A stretch of 26,912 nt of DNA from assembly GCA_021813835.1 (NCBI GenBank), contig JAKAJJ010000002.1, forward strand, positions 1 to 26,912. The letters run 5' to 3'. Shown piece after piece: positions 7,739 to 16,181 of the stretch; position 1 is the stretch's first letter, and every line of letters begins with the position of its first letter. The DNA comes from a bacterium. Lineage in GTDB: Bacteria > Patescibacteriota > Minisyncoccia > Phycocordibacterales > Phycocordibacteraceae. Made by a program: the position numbers and the translations under genes. The notes under the pieces were generated by a model. It was not told where the DNA came from. It ran no database searches and saw nothing but the letters and a program-made list of their open reading frames with translations.

Positions 7739-8361
7739 GCATGCGCTGGACGGAGTCCGATACGTTCTTCGAGGATCGGGTGCGCCGGATCTTCAGGGAG
7801 AAGCGCCGCGTTGTCGATATAGGCGGCGGCCTCCGCATCCTCAAGGGGAAAGGGAATCGCTATGACGCAAAAAGAGCGGCGATTGTCCCGTCGCTCGGGG
7901 ACGTCGAGTATGTCGTCCTCGACCCCGTGGCGGACTACGGGCCGGACATCGTGGGCGATATCCACGCCCTTCCGTTTCCGGATAATTCGCAGCCGGCCGT
8001 CATTTGCGAGTCGGTGTTGGAGCATGTCGAGGACCCTATCCGCGCCGTACGCGAATTGCATCGTGTCCTGGAACCGGGCGGTTATCTCTACGTGTATGTC
8101 CCGTTCCTGTTCTATTATCATGCGGAAAAGTCCTACTATAAGGACTACTGGCGCTTCACGAAGGACGCCGTGGCTCTTCTCTTCAAGGACTTTTCAAGCG
8201 CGGAGATCCAGCGCGCCCGCGGGCCGATGGAAACGCTCGTCCACTTGACCCCGCTCGCAAGGGCGTCTCTTCTGAGCCGTTTCGCCCGCTTTCTCGACAG
8301 GGCGTTCGGAAAGACGCGGAGCAGCCAGGTGAGCGGCTTCAGCATCTTCGCTGTTAAATGA
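7735..8361 (+). CDS. class I SAM-dependent methyltransferase (type 11)
   Basis: A 208-residue methyltransferase. Motif I is RRVVDIGGG (24-32), VVLDPVADYGPDIVGDIHALPFPDNS (60-85) spans the acidic loop and motif II, and SVLEHVEDPIRAVRELHRVLEPGGYLYVYVP (93-123) is the usual post-motif helix and strand. Length is normal. The ATG at 7735 overlaps the previous TGA. A TAGAAT box at 7728-7733 lies 7 bases before a second ATG at 7741, so the start may be two codons later on a leaderless message. Its target is probably a sugar hydroxyl of the glycan or a glycan intermediate, judged only from the neighbours. Confidence 0.87.
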   Translation: MSMRWTESDTFFEDRVRRIFREKRRVVDIGGGLRILKGKGNRYDAKRAAIVPSLGDVEYVVLDPVADYGPDIVGDIHALPFPDNSQPAVICESVLEHVEDPIRAVRELHRVLEPGGYLYVYVPFLFYYHAEKSYYKDYWRFTKDAVALLFKDFSSAEIQRARGPMETLVHLTPLARASLLSRFARFLDRAFGKTRSSQVSGFSIFAVK

Positions 8362-9452
8362 TTATGACACTTCCCGGCTCCATCTCGTACGTTACGGCGG
8401 CGCGTATGCCGACCGAAAAGGCGCACGGCGTTTCCATCGCGCATATGTGCGCGGCATTCGCCGCAGAGGGCGCCCGCGTCGAACTCGTCGTGCCGGCGCG
8501 CCGGAACCCGATCTCCGAAGATATTTTCTCGTACTACGGCGTCCCGCGCACGTTTTCGGTGCGCATGCTTCCCGCGCCCGACTTCGTCGGGCGCGGCCTC
8601 GCGCACCCGTTCTTCTTTTTTATCCAACGCCTCCTTTTCGCGCGTGCCGCGAAGCGCGCCGGTATCGCGCACGGCATCGTGTATACGCGCGAGCCGGAAA
8701 TTGCGGCGGCATTTTCGAAGACGCACGCGGTCGTGTATGAAGCGCACCGCTGGCCGCGCGGCCTCGCGGGCTGGCTCACCGCGCGCCTCATCCGGAATTG
8801 CGCGCTTGTCGTCTGCAATTCAAGGGGAACGGAGGCGGCCGTCCGCGCGGCCGGCGTCAAGCGCACCCTTGTCGCGCCGAACGGATTCGACCCCGCCCAA
8901 TTCGAAGGTCCGGTTCCGCCGCGCGCCGGTCTCGGCCTTCCGGGGGGAATGCTCGCGCTCTATGCCGGTTCCGATTCTTCCTGGAAAGGCGCGGGAATCG
9001 TCCGGGAAGCGGTTCCTCTCCTCGGCGCGATGTCCGCGCTCTCCGTGGCGGTCGTAGGCGGAAGAAGGGCCGGACGCGACGGGGCGCTCGTCGAGATCGG
9101 CCGCGTAAAGCCGGATAGGGTGCCCGCCTATCTGCGGAGCGCCGACATCCTCCTTCTGCCGAACACGTCCGGGAACGAAGAGTCGGAGCGTTTTACTTCG
9201 CCCGTCAAGCTCTTCGAATACCTTGCGGCAGGAAAGGCCGTCATCGCGTCCGACCTTCCCTCCATCCGGGAAATCCTCGGTCCGGATGACGCCCTCCTCG
9301 TTCCAGCCGGGAATGCCGCCGCGCTCGCGGAGGCAGTAGCGCGCCTCGCGGTGGACGTGTCGTACCGCGCGCGCCTCGGCGGGCGCGCCGCCGCGCTCGC
9401 GAAGGCGTATACATGGCGGGCCCGCGCCGCGCGCATATTATCGTCGCTATGA
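8358..9452 (+). CDS. GT4-family glycosyltransferase
   Basis: A 364-residue glycosyltransferase. The N-terminal SYVTAARMPTEKAHGVSIAHM segment (residues 10-30) is typical of a GT4 group with a loop binding the acceptor. VVCNSRGTEAAV (151-162), VAPNGFDPAQF (172-182), LYAGSDSSWKGAGI (201-214) and FTSPVKLFEYLAAGKAVIASD (279-299) follow. The last holds the conserved second Glu (E287); the first position is Thr-like instead of Glu, as in other SP-x-K-x-x-EY members. It overlaps both neighbours as ATGA, so it lies in the middle of a coupled operon. Confidence 0.88.
   Translation: MIMTLPGSISYVTAARMPTEKAHGVSIAHMCAAFAAEGARVELVVPARRNPISEDIFSYYGVPRTFSVRMLPAPDFVGRGLAHPFFFFIQRLLFARAAKRAGIAHGIVYTREPEIAAAFSKTHAVVYEAHRWPRGLAGWLTARLIRNCALVVCNSRGTEAAVRAAGVKRTLVAPNGFDPAQFEGPVPPRAGLGLPGGMLALYAGSDSSWKGAGIVREAVPLLGAMSALSVAVVGGRRAGRDGALVEIGRVKPDRVPAYLRSADILLLPNTSGNEESERFTSPVKLFEYLAAGKAVIASDLPSIREILGPDDALLVPAGNAAALAEAVARLAVDVSYRARLGGRAAALAKAYTWRARAARILSSL
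9436..9441 (+). promoter_or_regulatory. possible internal -10 box
   Basis: TATTAT lies 7 bases before the ATG at 9449, inside the end of the upstream gene. The spacing matches other putative leaderless starts here. The box could equally be chance coding sequence (codons for HIIV-like residues in the other frame). Confidence 0.3.
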
Positions 9453-10510
9453 CCATCTGCTATTTCGGCGACTACGATCCCGCCTACAACCGCACGAAAG
9501 TCATCCTGCGCGGATTTCGAGCTATGAAAATCCAAGTCATTGAGTGCCGGGAAGCGGGGACCCGCGGCTTCGCGCTCTACCGGGCGCTGTGGCGGAAGCA
9601 TCGCGCATGCCGGGGGAAGTACGACCTTCTGTTCGTCGGCTACGGCAACGCACGCCTTCTGCCGGTCTTCGCGCGTTTCATCACGCGCACCCCTGTCATT
9701 TGGGATGCGCTGTATTCCCTGTATGATAATTGGATATTTGACCGGAAACTCGCTCAGCCGCACGGCGCGAAGGCGTACTGGTATTGGCTGGTCGACTGGC
9801 TCGGTTGTTTCGCGAGCACTCTCGTCATCTTGGATACGCGAGCCAATATCAAATATTTTGAGCATACGTTCGGTTTCCCAGCCAGAAAATTCGCGCGTGT
9901 TCTCGTCGGGGCCGATACGGAGACATTCCGTCCGTGCGAACGCTCGGCGGCGGAAGGACCGTTCGAGGTCGAATTCCACGGAAAATATATTCCCGTGCAG
10001 GGAACGGACGTGCTCGTCCGAGCAGCGAAACTTCTTGAGAACGACGACGTGCACATTACGATGATCGGCGGAGGGCAGGACTGCGCAAAGACGAAAAATC
10101 TTGCCGCGGAACTTGACGTGCGGAATGTCACCTTCCTGCCGACGCTTCCCCTCGCCGAGATACCGGGCTACGTCCGCAGGGCTGACGCGAGCATCGGCCT
10201 CCTCGGCGACGTGCCGCGCGTCGCCCGTGCGATACCGAACAAGCTCTATGAGGCCGCGGCGATGGCACGGGTGGCAGTGAATGCGGACACTCCGGCAGTG
10301 CGCGAAGTATTTACGCCGGGTGCGAGCGTCGTCGTCGTGCGCGCCGGGAATCCGGAAGACGTCGCGTCGGCGCTTCGTGCGCTCAAAACGAGCGGCAAGG
10401 CCGCGGCAATGGGACAAGTCGCCTACGAGGAGTTCATCCGGCACTGCGGGAGCGGAGCGATCGTCGCGCAGCTTACAGAAGCGCTTCGCCGCATCCGGGT
10501 TTATTTGTAG
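9449..10510 (+). CDS. GT4-like glycosyltransferase
   Basis: A 353-residue protein, starting at the ATG at 9449, which overlaps the previous stop as ATGA; an upstream in-frame ATG at 9413 is less likely. TICYFGDYDPAYNRTKVILRG (2-22) is the N-terminal strand and acceptor loop. LVGADTETFRP (152-162) is the linker, HGKYIPVQGTDVLVRAAKLL (177-196) is the donor-site region with the Gln-Gly variation of the usual KG, and VARAIPNKLYEAAAMARVAV (258-277) carries the conserved Glu268. It belongs to the same broad class as the previous gene but with a more diverged C-terminal motif. Substrate unknown. Confidence 0.85.
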   Translation: MTICYFGDYDPAYNRTKVILRGFRAMKIQVIECREAGTRGFALYRALWRKHRACRGKYDLLFVGYGNARLLPVFARFITRTPVIWDALYSLYDNWIFDRKLAQPHGAKAYWYWLVDWLGCFASTLVILDTRANIKYFEHTFGFPARKFARVLVGADTETFRPCERSAAEGPFEVEFHGKYIPVQGTDVLVRAAKLLENDDVHITMIGGGQDCAKTKNLAAELDVRNVTFLPTLPLAEIPGYVRRADASIGLLGDVPRVARAIPNKLYEAAAMARVAVNADTPAVREVFTPGASVVVVRAGNPEDVASALRALKTSGKAAAMGQVAYEEFIRHCGSGAIVAQLTEALRRIRVYL

Positions 10511-10522
10511 CGCGTGACACGC

Positions 10523-10528
10523 TACTAT
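10523..10528 (+). promoter_or_regulatory. -10 box deciding the start of the C-methyltransferase gene
   Basis: TACTAT is 6 bases before the ATG at 10535, the same spacing as at 3067 and 21124. A GTG at 10514 in the same frame would lie upstream of this box, so the ATG is preferred. Confidence 0.45.
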
Positions 10529-10534
10529 GGTCCT

Positions 10535-11770
10535 ATGCCACGCAAAAACATTTCCTGCCGCGACTGCGGTTCCCCGGACCTGGTACGCTTCCTCGATCTT
10601 TCAGACCAGCCGCCGGCAAATGCTTTCATTCGGCCGGAACAGGTGGATACGGAGCATTTCTATCCTCTCCAGGCCTACGTATGCGCCGAATGTCAACTGG
10701 TTCAACTTGGCGACATCGTCGATTTGAATGAGCTGTTTCAGAATTACGTTTACCTCACCGCCGCGATACCGACGACACCCACCCACTTCAGGGAATACGC
10801 TGCACAGGTCGTCGCCAAGCATCTTTCGGGCAAGAACGGCCTCATTGTCGAACTTGGCAGCAATGATGGCCTTCTGCTCTCGGCGTTTCAAGAGTCCGGA
10901 TGCGCGAACGTGCTCGGCATTGACCCGGCGAAAAACGTAGCTGAACGCGCTAACGCGCGCGGAGTCCCGACGCTTGCCGCGCCCTGGAGCGAGGCGCTCG
11001 CTGTTTCGATTCGGAAGCAGAACGGCCTCGCCGCCGTCATTATAGGGAACAATGTCGTTGCGCATATTGATGATCATCACGACTTCGTGCGCGGGGTAAA
11101 AGTCCTCCTCGCGCCTGACGGCGTCCTCATTTTTGAGGCGCCCTATCTCGTCGATATGTTCGAGAACCTCTCTTACGACACCATATATCACGAGCACCTG
11201 TCCTGCCTATCGCTCCGGCCCTTGAAGCGCCTCTTCGAGTCGTTCGGCCTCGAAGTGTTCGATATGAAAGTGAAGAATGTACAGGGCGTGTCAATGCGCG
11301 TCTTCGTCGGTTGGTCGGGCGCGCATAGAGTCAGTAAGCGCGTGCTCGAGTTCGTGAATAAGGAAGAAGGAATGAATCTCAATCTGGTCGAGTCGTATCG
11401 CAATCTCGCCCGCCGCGTGGAGAAGCGCAAGGACGAGCTCGTTGCGCTTCTCGCGGATCTGAAGCGGCAGGGGAAACGTATTGCGGGCTACGGGGCGCCT
11501 GCGAAGGGGAATACGATGCTCAACTATGCAAAGATAGGTCCCGACATCCTCGAATACCTGACAGAGGAACTCCCCACGAAAATAGGCCTCCTCTCGCCGG
11601 GCATGCACATCCCCGTGGTCTCGGTTGACGCCGCGCGCGCGAATCCGCCCGACTATTTCCTTCTCCTCGCGTGGAATTACGCGGAAGCGGTGCTGAAAAA
11701 AGAGGCGCCGCTCCGAAGGGAAGGCGTCAAGTTCATCATTCCGGTAGGCGGATATCTCAGGGTTGCGTAA
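10535..11770 (+). CDS. zinc-binding class I methyltransferase, sugar C-methyltransferase type
   Basis: A 411-residue protein of the three-part family that includes TylC3, NovU and related NDP-ketosugar C-methyltransferases. The N-terminal zinc site is C8, C11, C50, C53 (CRDCGSPDLVRFLDL, then CAEC), with the QPPAN motif at 25-29. The SAM-binding core has ELGSNDG (106-112) and GIDPAKN. YHEHLS (218-223) corresponds to the active-site Tyr/His region of TylC3-type enzymes. The C-terminal domain has GYGAPAKGNTMLNY, typical of Methyltransf_14. The start at 10535 fits both the promoter and the usual family N-terminus. It probably puts a methyl group on a keto-sugar carbon to make a branched deoxysugar. 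A ketosugar substrate is available from RmlB, encoded next. Confidence 0.87.
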   Translation: MPRKNISCRDCGSPDLVRFLDLSDQPPANAFIRPEQVDTEHFYPLQAYVCAECQLVQLGDIVDLNELFQNYVYLTAAIPTTPTHFREYAAQVVAKHLSGKNGLIVELGSNDGLLLSAFQESGCANVLGIDPAKNVAERANARGVPTLAAPWSEALAVSIRKQNGLAAVIIGNNVVAHIDDHHDFVRGVKVLLAPDGVLIFEAPYLVDMFENLSYDTIYHEHLSCLSLRPLKRLFESFGLEVFDMKVKNVQGVSMRVFVGWSGAHRVSKRVLEFVNKEEGMNLNLVESYRNLARRVEKRKDELVALLADLKRQGKRIAGYGAPAKGNTMLNYAKIGPDILEYLTEELPTKIGLLSPGMHIPVVSVDAARANPPDYFLLLAWNYAEAVLKKEAPLRREGVKFIIPVGGYLRVA

Positions 11771-11788
11771 CCGCAGGAAGGGCAGAAA

Positions 11789-11797
11789 TGTTATAAT
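11789..11797 (+). promoter_or_regulatory. extended -10 promoter of the rml genes
   Basis: TGTTATAAT is a perfect extended -10 (TGn plus TATAAT), 15 bases before the ATG at 11813. No convincing -35 is present at normal spacing. It lies in the 42-base gap after the C-methyltransferase gene and would start an rmlB-rmlD-rmlC unit. Confidence 0.65.
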
Positions 11798-11812
11798 GCT
11801 TGCGCCACGCGT

Positions 11813-12844
11813 ATGAGAATTCTCGTTACCGGCGGCATGGGATTCATCGGATCCCACTTCGTCCGCCATATCTACCGACGCCACCCCTCATACGAGATCG
11901 TCAATATCGACGCGCTCACCTATGCCGGCAATCCGGAAAACCTCGCCGATATCGAGGCGGCGGAAGCAGTAGCGAACAGGAGGCGCTATTGGTTCGTGAA
12001 AGGCGATATTGCCGACGCCGCATTCGTTGAGCGGACCGTCAAAGAATGGAAGCCGGACGCCATCGTGAATTTTGCCGCCGAAAGCCATGTCGACCGTTCA
12101 TTCGTCGGTGCGGCGGCGTTCATCCTGACGAACGTGCTCGGCGTCGAACATCTTTTGCAGGCAGCGCGCGCCGGCGGCATCAAGTTCGTGCAGATATCAA
12201 CAGATGAGATATACGGTGACGTCCCGGAAGGGGAAAGCAGTGAAGAAAGCCCTCTCCGGCCCTCAAATCCGTATGCCGCATCAAAGGCCGCCGCAGACCT
12301 TCTCGTCCGGGCCTATATGCGCAGCGACGCGGCTCCGGCGATGCTCATCCGCGGCTCGAACAACTTCGGCTCCCACCAGTATCCGGAGAAGCTCATCCCG
12401 CTTGCGATTACCAATCTGCTCGAGAGCAAGAAGGTTCCGGTTCATGGAACCGGCCGTCACGTCCGGCGCTGGATTCACGTCGATGATTTCGTCGAAGGCA
12501 TCGATCTCGCCCTGCACCGCGCCGCTTCCGGCAGTATCTACAACCTTGCCGGCCGCGAGCGCGCCAATCTCGATCTCCTGCGCCGGATCGCTACGGAACT
12601 CGGGCTCCGCCCGGAGGACGCGTACGAGCATGTTCCCGACCGTCCGAGCGCTGACCACCGGTATGCGCCCTCGGCCGCGAAGGCTGAGCGGGAGCTCGGC
12701 TGGAAGCCGAAACGCCACATCGATGAAGCGCTCCCGGGAATCATCGCGTGGTACCGCGCGAATCCCTCGTGGTGGCGGAAAGTGAAGGAGAAGCGCGAGT
12801 TCCGCGACCATTACGAAAAACAGCGCCGCGCGCGCTACTACTAA
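11813..12844 (+). CDS. rmlB: dTDP-glucose 4,6-dehydratase
   Basis: A 343-residue extended SDR. It removes water from dTDP-glucose to give dTDP-4-keto-6-deoxyglucose, the branch-point for rhamnose and amino-deoxysugars. NAD is bound by GGMGFIG (7-13), the RmlB signature FAAESHVDRSF is at 88-97, the catalytic triplet T130-D131-E132 in STDEIYGD is intact, and the catalytic pair is Y154/K158 (PYAASKAA). RGSNNFGSHQYPEKLIPL (180-197) closely matches the family RxSNNYGPYQxPEKLIP motif, with small changes (F, S and H). Length is normal. It is followed after 8 bases by rmlD. Confidence 0.95.
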   Translation: MRILVTGGMGFIGSHFVRHIYRRHPSYEIVNIDALTYAGNPENLADIEAAEAVANRRRYWFVKGDIADAAFVERTVKEWKPDAIVNFAAESHVDRSFVGAAAFILTNVLGVEHLLQAARAGGIKFVQISTDEIYGDVPEGESSEESPLRPSNPYAASKAAADLLVRAYMRSDAAPAMLIRGSNNFGSHQYPEKLIPLAITNLLESKKVPVHGTGRHVRRWIHVDDFVEGIDLALHRAASGSIYNLAGRERANLDLLRRIATELGLRPEDAYEHVPDRPSADHRYAPSAAKAERELGWKPKRHIDEALPGIIAWYRANPSWWRKVKEKREFRDHYEKQRRARYY

Positions 12845-12852
12845 GAGGCGAT

Positions 12853-13713
12853 ATGGCTGAACGCGTACTCATCTTCGGCGCGAATGGGCAGCTCGGCACC
12901 GCGCTCGCGCGCGTTCTTGCGCCCCGTTCGGCCGTAACCGGCCTCAATCGCACGGCGGGGGATATCGCGGATCCGGCGTTCGCGGCCGCAAAAGTACGGG
13001 AAGTCGCGCCGGATCTCGTGGTGAATGCGACGGCTTACAATGCCGTCGAGCGCGCGGGAGAGGAAGCCGAGCTCGCGTACCGCTCGAACGCGCTCGGCCC
13101 ATACTACCTCGCGCGCGCGGCGCGCGCGGCGCGCGCGCAGTTCATACACGTGAGCACGGATTACATATTCGACGGCTCCAAGGATACGTATGCGGAGTCG
13201 GATGCCCCCCGTCCAATCAACGTGTACGGCGCATCAAAGCTGGCGGGCGAGACGCTCGTTTCCATCGCGCATCCTGGCGCGCTCATCATTCGTACGAGCG
13301 CCCTGTTCGGTACGGGAGCCGGCAAGAAGAATTTTGTGGAGCGCATGCTTGAGCGCGCTGACGGCGAGACGGTTCCGGTGGTCGCCGATCAGCGTACGGT
13401 TCCCACGTATGCAGAAGATCTCGCTGCGGGAATCGGCGCGCTCCTCGATGCGGGCGCTGCTCCCGGCACCTATCACCTGACGAACGCCGGGAGCGCGATC
13501 TGGGCGGAATTCGCCAGAGAGATCTTCTCGCAGGCACGCCGGGCGGTGACGGTGCGCGAGGTCAGCACCGCCGAATCGGGCACCGCTATCGTGCGTCCGC
13601 GCTCGACGGTCCTCGTGAGCGAAAAGCTTCCGGCGCTCGGCATCGTCCTGCCATCCTGGCGGGATGCCCTCGGGCGGTATCTTTCGGCGCGGACTCCCGG
13701 CTCCCATGCGTGA
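12853..13713 (+). CDS. rmlD: dTDP-4-dehydrorhamnose reductase
   Basis: A 286-residue SDR that reduces dTDP-4-keto-L-rhamnose to dTDP-L-rhamnose with NAD(P)H. The frame is open upstream, but the start is the ATG at 12853, which follows rmlB by 8 bases with AGAGG before it. GANGQLG (9-15) binds the cofactor. NATAYNAVERAGEEAELA (58-75) is the family signature, STDYIFDG (101-108) contains the catalytic Thr/Ser region, and Y125/K129 (VYGASKLAGE) is the catalytic pair. Length is slightly below 300, as usual. The stop overlaps rmlC by 8 bases. Confidence 0.94.
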   Translation: MAERVLIFGANGQLGTALARVLAPRSAVTGLNRTAGDIADPAFAAAKVREVAPDLVVNATAYNAVERAGEEAELAYRSNALGPYYLARAARAARAQFIHVSTDYIFDGSKDTYAESDAPRPINVYGASKLAGETLVSIAHPGALIIRTSALFGTGAGKKNFVERMLERADGETVPVVADQRTVPTYAEDLAAGIGALLDAGAAPGTYHLTNAGSAIWAEFAREIFSQARRAVTVREVSTAESGTAIVRPRSTVLVSEKLPALGIVLPSWRDALGRYLSARTPGSHA

Positions 13714-14248
13714 TACTTCGCTCAGCGCCACTCCGTTTGATCTCCCCGGCGTCCTCCTCATCACGCCGGAGCGGTTCGATGACGAACGGGGCTATTTCAT
13801 CGAAACCTTCAACCCCGATTTTTTCGGAAAGATCGGCGTCTCGGACACGTTCGTGCAGGACGCCGTCTCCCGCTCGAAGCGGGGCGTCATACGCGGCCTG
13901 CACTTCCAAAGGCCGCCGCACGCGCAGGCGAAGCTGGTCCGGTGCGGCGCAGGCGAGATATTCGATGTCGTCGCCGACGTGGACCCAGCGTCGCCGACGT
14001 ACGGGACGCACGTCTCGGTGACGCTCTCCGGCGATACTCAGGCAATGCTCTACGTTCCGGGACGATATGCGCACGGATTTTCGGTCATGAGCGAAGTCGC
14101 TCTCGTCGAATACAAGCTTGAGCCGGTATGGCCCGAAAGCGCCGCTGGCGCGCGGTATGACGACCCGGTTCTCGCCATCCCCTGGCCGATAGAGCGCCCC
14201 ATACTATCGGCGAAGGACTTGAGTTGGGTGCCGCTTCCTGTGCGTTGA
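13706..14248 (+). CDS. rmlC: dTDP-4-dehydrorhamnose 3,5-epimerase
   Basis: A 180-residue cupin, the usual family length, that epimerises C3 and C5 of dTDP-4-keto-6-deoxyglucose. The start is the ATG at 13706 inside the last codons of rmlD; the upstream in-frame ATG at 13664 would add a tail unlike the family. FDDERGYFIETFN (24-36) is the N-terminal family motif. The catalytic His is H66 in RGLHFQ, K76 sits in AKLVRCGAGEIFDVVADV, and Y136 in VEYK is near the family's general acid Tyr. FDVVADVDPASPTYG and PGRYAHGF are conserved. With rmlB and rmlD it supplies dTDP-L-rhamnose; only rmlA is not adjacent. Confidence 0.95.
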   Translation: MRDTSLSATPFDLPGVLLITPERFDDERGYFIETFNPDFFGKIGVSDTFVQDAVSRSKRGVIRGLHFQRPPHAQAKLVRCGAGEIFDVVADVDPASPTYGTHVSVTLSGDTQAMLYVPGRYAHGFSVMSEVALVEYKLEPVWPESAAGARYDDPVLAIPWPIERPILSAKDLSWVPLPVR

Positions 14249-14254
14249 CTCGCT

Positions 14255-15259
14255 ATGCGCATCCACTTCTGGCTCCCGCACTATAAGATCGCCGGCGGAA
14301 CGAAAGTGACGCTTACGTACGCCGACCTCCTCGCGCGGCGCGGCCACGACGTTCGCGCGTACGTCCCGCGCCCGGGACTCCGCGAGCGGCTTTTCGGGCG
14401 CGGCACATGGCGCGGACGCTTTCGCGTCCCGGTGCATTATGTGCGGAGCTGGAATAAAGCGTGCGCGCGGGAGTGCGACGCCGTCGTCGCCGACTCCTGG
14501 CAGGTTGCCAAAGCGCTTGCCGCCTGCGACACCGCGGCAAAGAAGTTTGAATTCATACAGCATGACGAGCGCCTCTACCACGGTGACCCCGCGGCGGTCG
14601 AGCGCGTGTATCGAACGAAGGAGCTCAAGAAAATCGTGGTCGCCACCTGGCTCAAGGAGCTGTTTGAACAAGAATTTGGCGAGACGCCCGCGCTTGTGAT
14701 GAACACGGTCAATCGAGAGGAATTTCATACGATACCCGGTCTCCGTACGCCCGGGAAGACGCGCATTCTCCTCCTCGCGCATACGTATCCATGGAAGGGG
14801 ACGCGGGAAGGCGTTGATATCGTGACGCGGCTCAAACACGACCATCCGGAAATCCGTCTTATCGGCTTCGGCGTACGCGCAAAGAAGCCGCCGGCTGGAT
14901 TTGACGAGTACCATCACAACCCGTCACCGGCGGAGCTGCGCGCGCTCTATGCCAGCGCCGACCTGTTCCTCTGCCCGTCGTGGGACGAGGGGTTTGGGCT
15001 TCCGTCGGTCGAGGCGATGGCGTGCGGCGCCGCGCTCGTCACCTACGATAACGGCGGCTCGCGCGAGTACGCGAAAGACGGCGAAACCGCGTTCGTCGCG
15101 CCGCGGCGCGATACCGAGGCGCTCGCGGAAAAGCTCGAAGCGGCCGTCGCCGACAAGCCGTTGCGGCGGCGGATAGCGGAAGCGGGAACGCGGTTTATCG
15201 AACGCATGCCGACATGGGAAGAGCAGGCGGCGAAGCTCGAGAGTATCCTGATGGCGTAA
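14255..15259 (+). CDS. GT4-family glycosyltransferase (possibly rhamnosyltransferase)
   Basis: A 334-residue GT-B enzyme starting 6 bases after rmlC. The N-terminal FWLPHYKIAGGTKVTL (5-20) is the glycine-rich acceptor loop, and EFIQHDERLYHGD (99-111) is a conserved segment of this GT4 group. MNTVNREEFH (149-158) is the linker, and HTYPWKGTREGVDIV (176-190) holds the donor-site Lys. PSWDEGFGLPSVEAMACG (241-258) gives EX7E as E245-E253. Direct coupling to the rml genes makes L-rhamnose a reasonable donor guess, but the sequence alone does not prove it. Confidence 0.9.
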   Translation: MRIHFWLPHYKIAGGTKVTLTYADLLARRGHDVRAYVPRPGLRERLFGRGTWRGRFRVPVHYVRSWNKACARECDAVVADSWQVAKALAACDTAAKKFEFIQHDERLYHGDPAAVERVYRTKELKKIVVATWLKELFEQEFGETPALVMNTVNREEFHTIPGLRTPGKTRILLLAHTYPWKGTREGVDIVTRLKHDHPEIRLIGFGVRAKKPPAGFDEYHHNPSPAELRALYASADLFLCPSWDEGFGLPSVEAMACGAALVTYDNGGSREYAKDGETAFVAPRRDTEALAEKLEAAVADKPLRRRIAEAGTRFIERMPTWEEQAAKLESILMA

Positions 15260-15260
15260 T

Positions 15261-16181
15261 ATGCCCGCCGTTTCCGTCGTCATCCCCACGCATAACCGTC
15301 CCGAACTCTTGCGGCGCGCGCTCCGCTCCGTCCTCGCGCAGACGTTCCAAGATTTTGAAATCATCGTTGTGGACGACGGGGATCATCCCGCGGATGCCGA
15401 AGGAATCGTTCGCTCATTTTCTGACGCGCGCATCCGATACGTTGCGCAGGAGAAATCGCATAGCGGCGCGCCGGCCGCCCGAAATCGCGGCGCGCGCGAA
15501 GCGCGCGCCGCGCTCATCGCCTTCCTTGACGATGACGACGAGTGGCTATCTGAAAAGCTCTCGATTCAGGTCGCGGCGCTCAAGGAACATCCCGAAGCGG
15601 CAGCCGCGTTCACGGGCGTTGCGATCCGCGACGAGGCGGGGAAGAATATCGGCGACCGCTGGCCGCGCGAAAAGGGTCTCGTGAACGTGTTTGCGCGCAC
15701 CCTGCTCCACCCCTACATATGGACCAGCGCGCTTATGGTGCGGAAAACGGCGTTCGAAGCGGTGGGCGGTTTCGACGAAGCGTTTCCTAAGAACCAGGAA
15801 TGGGATCTCACGCTTCGGCTCGCAAAGCGGCAGCCGTTTTTCTCCATCGATGCGCTCCTGACCAGGATCAACGTGCAGGGCGATGGCGCGCACCTGGGCG
15901 GCCGCGGGAATCTCGCGAACATCATTCAGGGGCACGAGATGCTTCTCGCGAAGCATGCGGCCGATTACGCGGGGCGCCCGCGAGCCCGGGCGCGGATCGC
16001 CTTCATACTCTTCGGTCTCTATCGGGAAGCGCGAGACGTTGCGGGGATGCGGAGAGCCGCTCGCATGGCGTTTCTCGCGCGTCCGTGGAATGCTGTATAT
16101 GCGCGCCACTATCTCGCGCTCCTGTTCGGCCCCCGCTTCTATTTCTCCGTTTTCAAAAAAAGAATCACGCCTATGATATGA
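15261..16181 (+). CDS. GT2-family glycosyltransferase
   Basis: A 306-residue inverting GT-A glycosyltransferase. SVVIPTHNRPELLRRALRSVLAQTF (5-29) and FEIIVVDDG (32-40) are the classic GT2 opening. RNRGAREARAALIAFLDDDDEW (74-95) contains the metal-binding acidic DXD run D90-D93. GGFDEAFPKNQEWDLTLRLA matches the later GGFDE and ED/EWD catalytic-base region. The C-terminal tail is basic and may lie on the membrane. The start is 1 base after the previous stop, and the end overlaps the next start as ATGA. Confidence 0.92.
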   Translation: MPAVSVVIPTHNRPELLRRALRSVLAQTFQDFEIIVVDDGDHPADAEGIVRSFSDARIRYVAQEKSHSGAPAARNRGAREARAALIAFLDDDDEWLSEKLSIQVAALKEHPEAAAAFTGVAIRDEAGKNIGDRWPREKGLVNVFARTLLHPYIWTSALMVRKTAFEAVGGFDEAFPKNQEWDLTLRLAKRQPFFSIDALLTRINVQGDGAHLGGRGNLANIIQGHEMLLAKHAADYAGRPRARARIAFILFGLYREARDVAGMRRAARMAFLARPWNAVYARHYLALLFGPRFYFSVFKKRITPMI

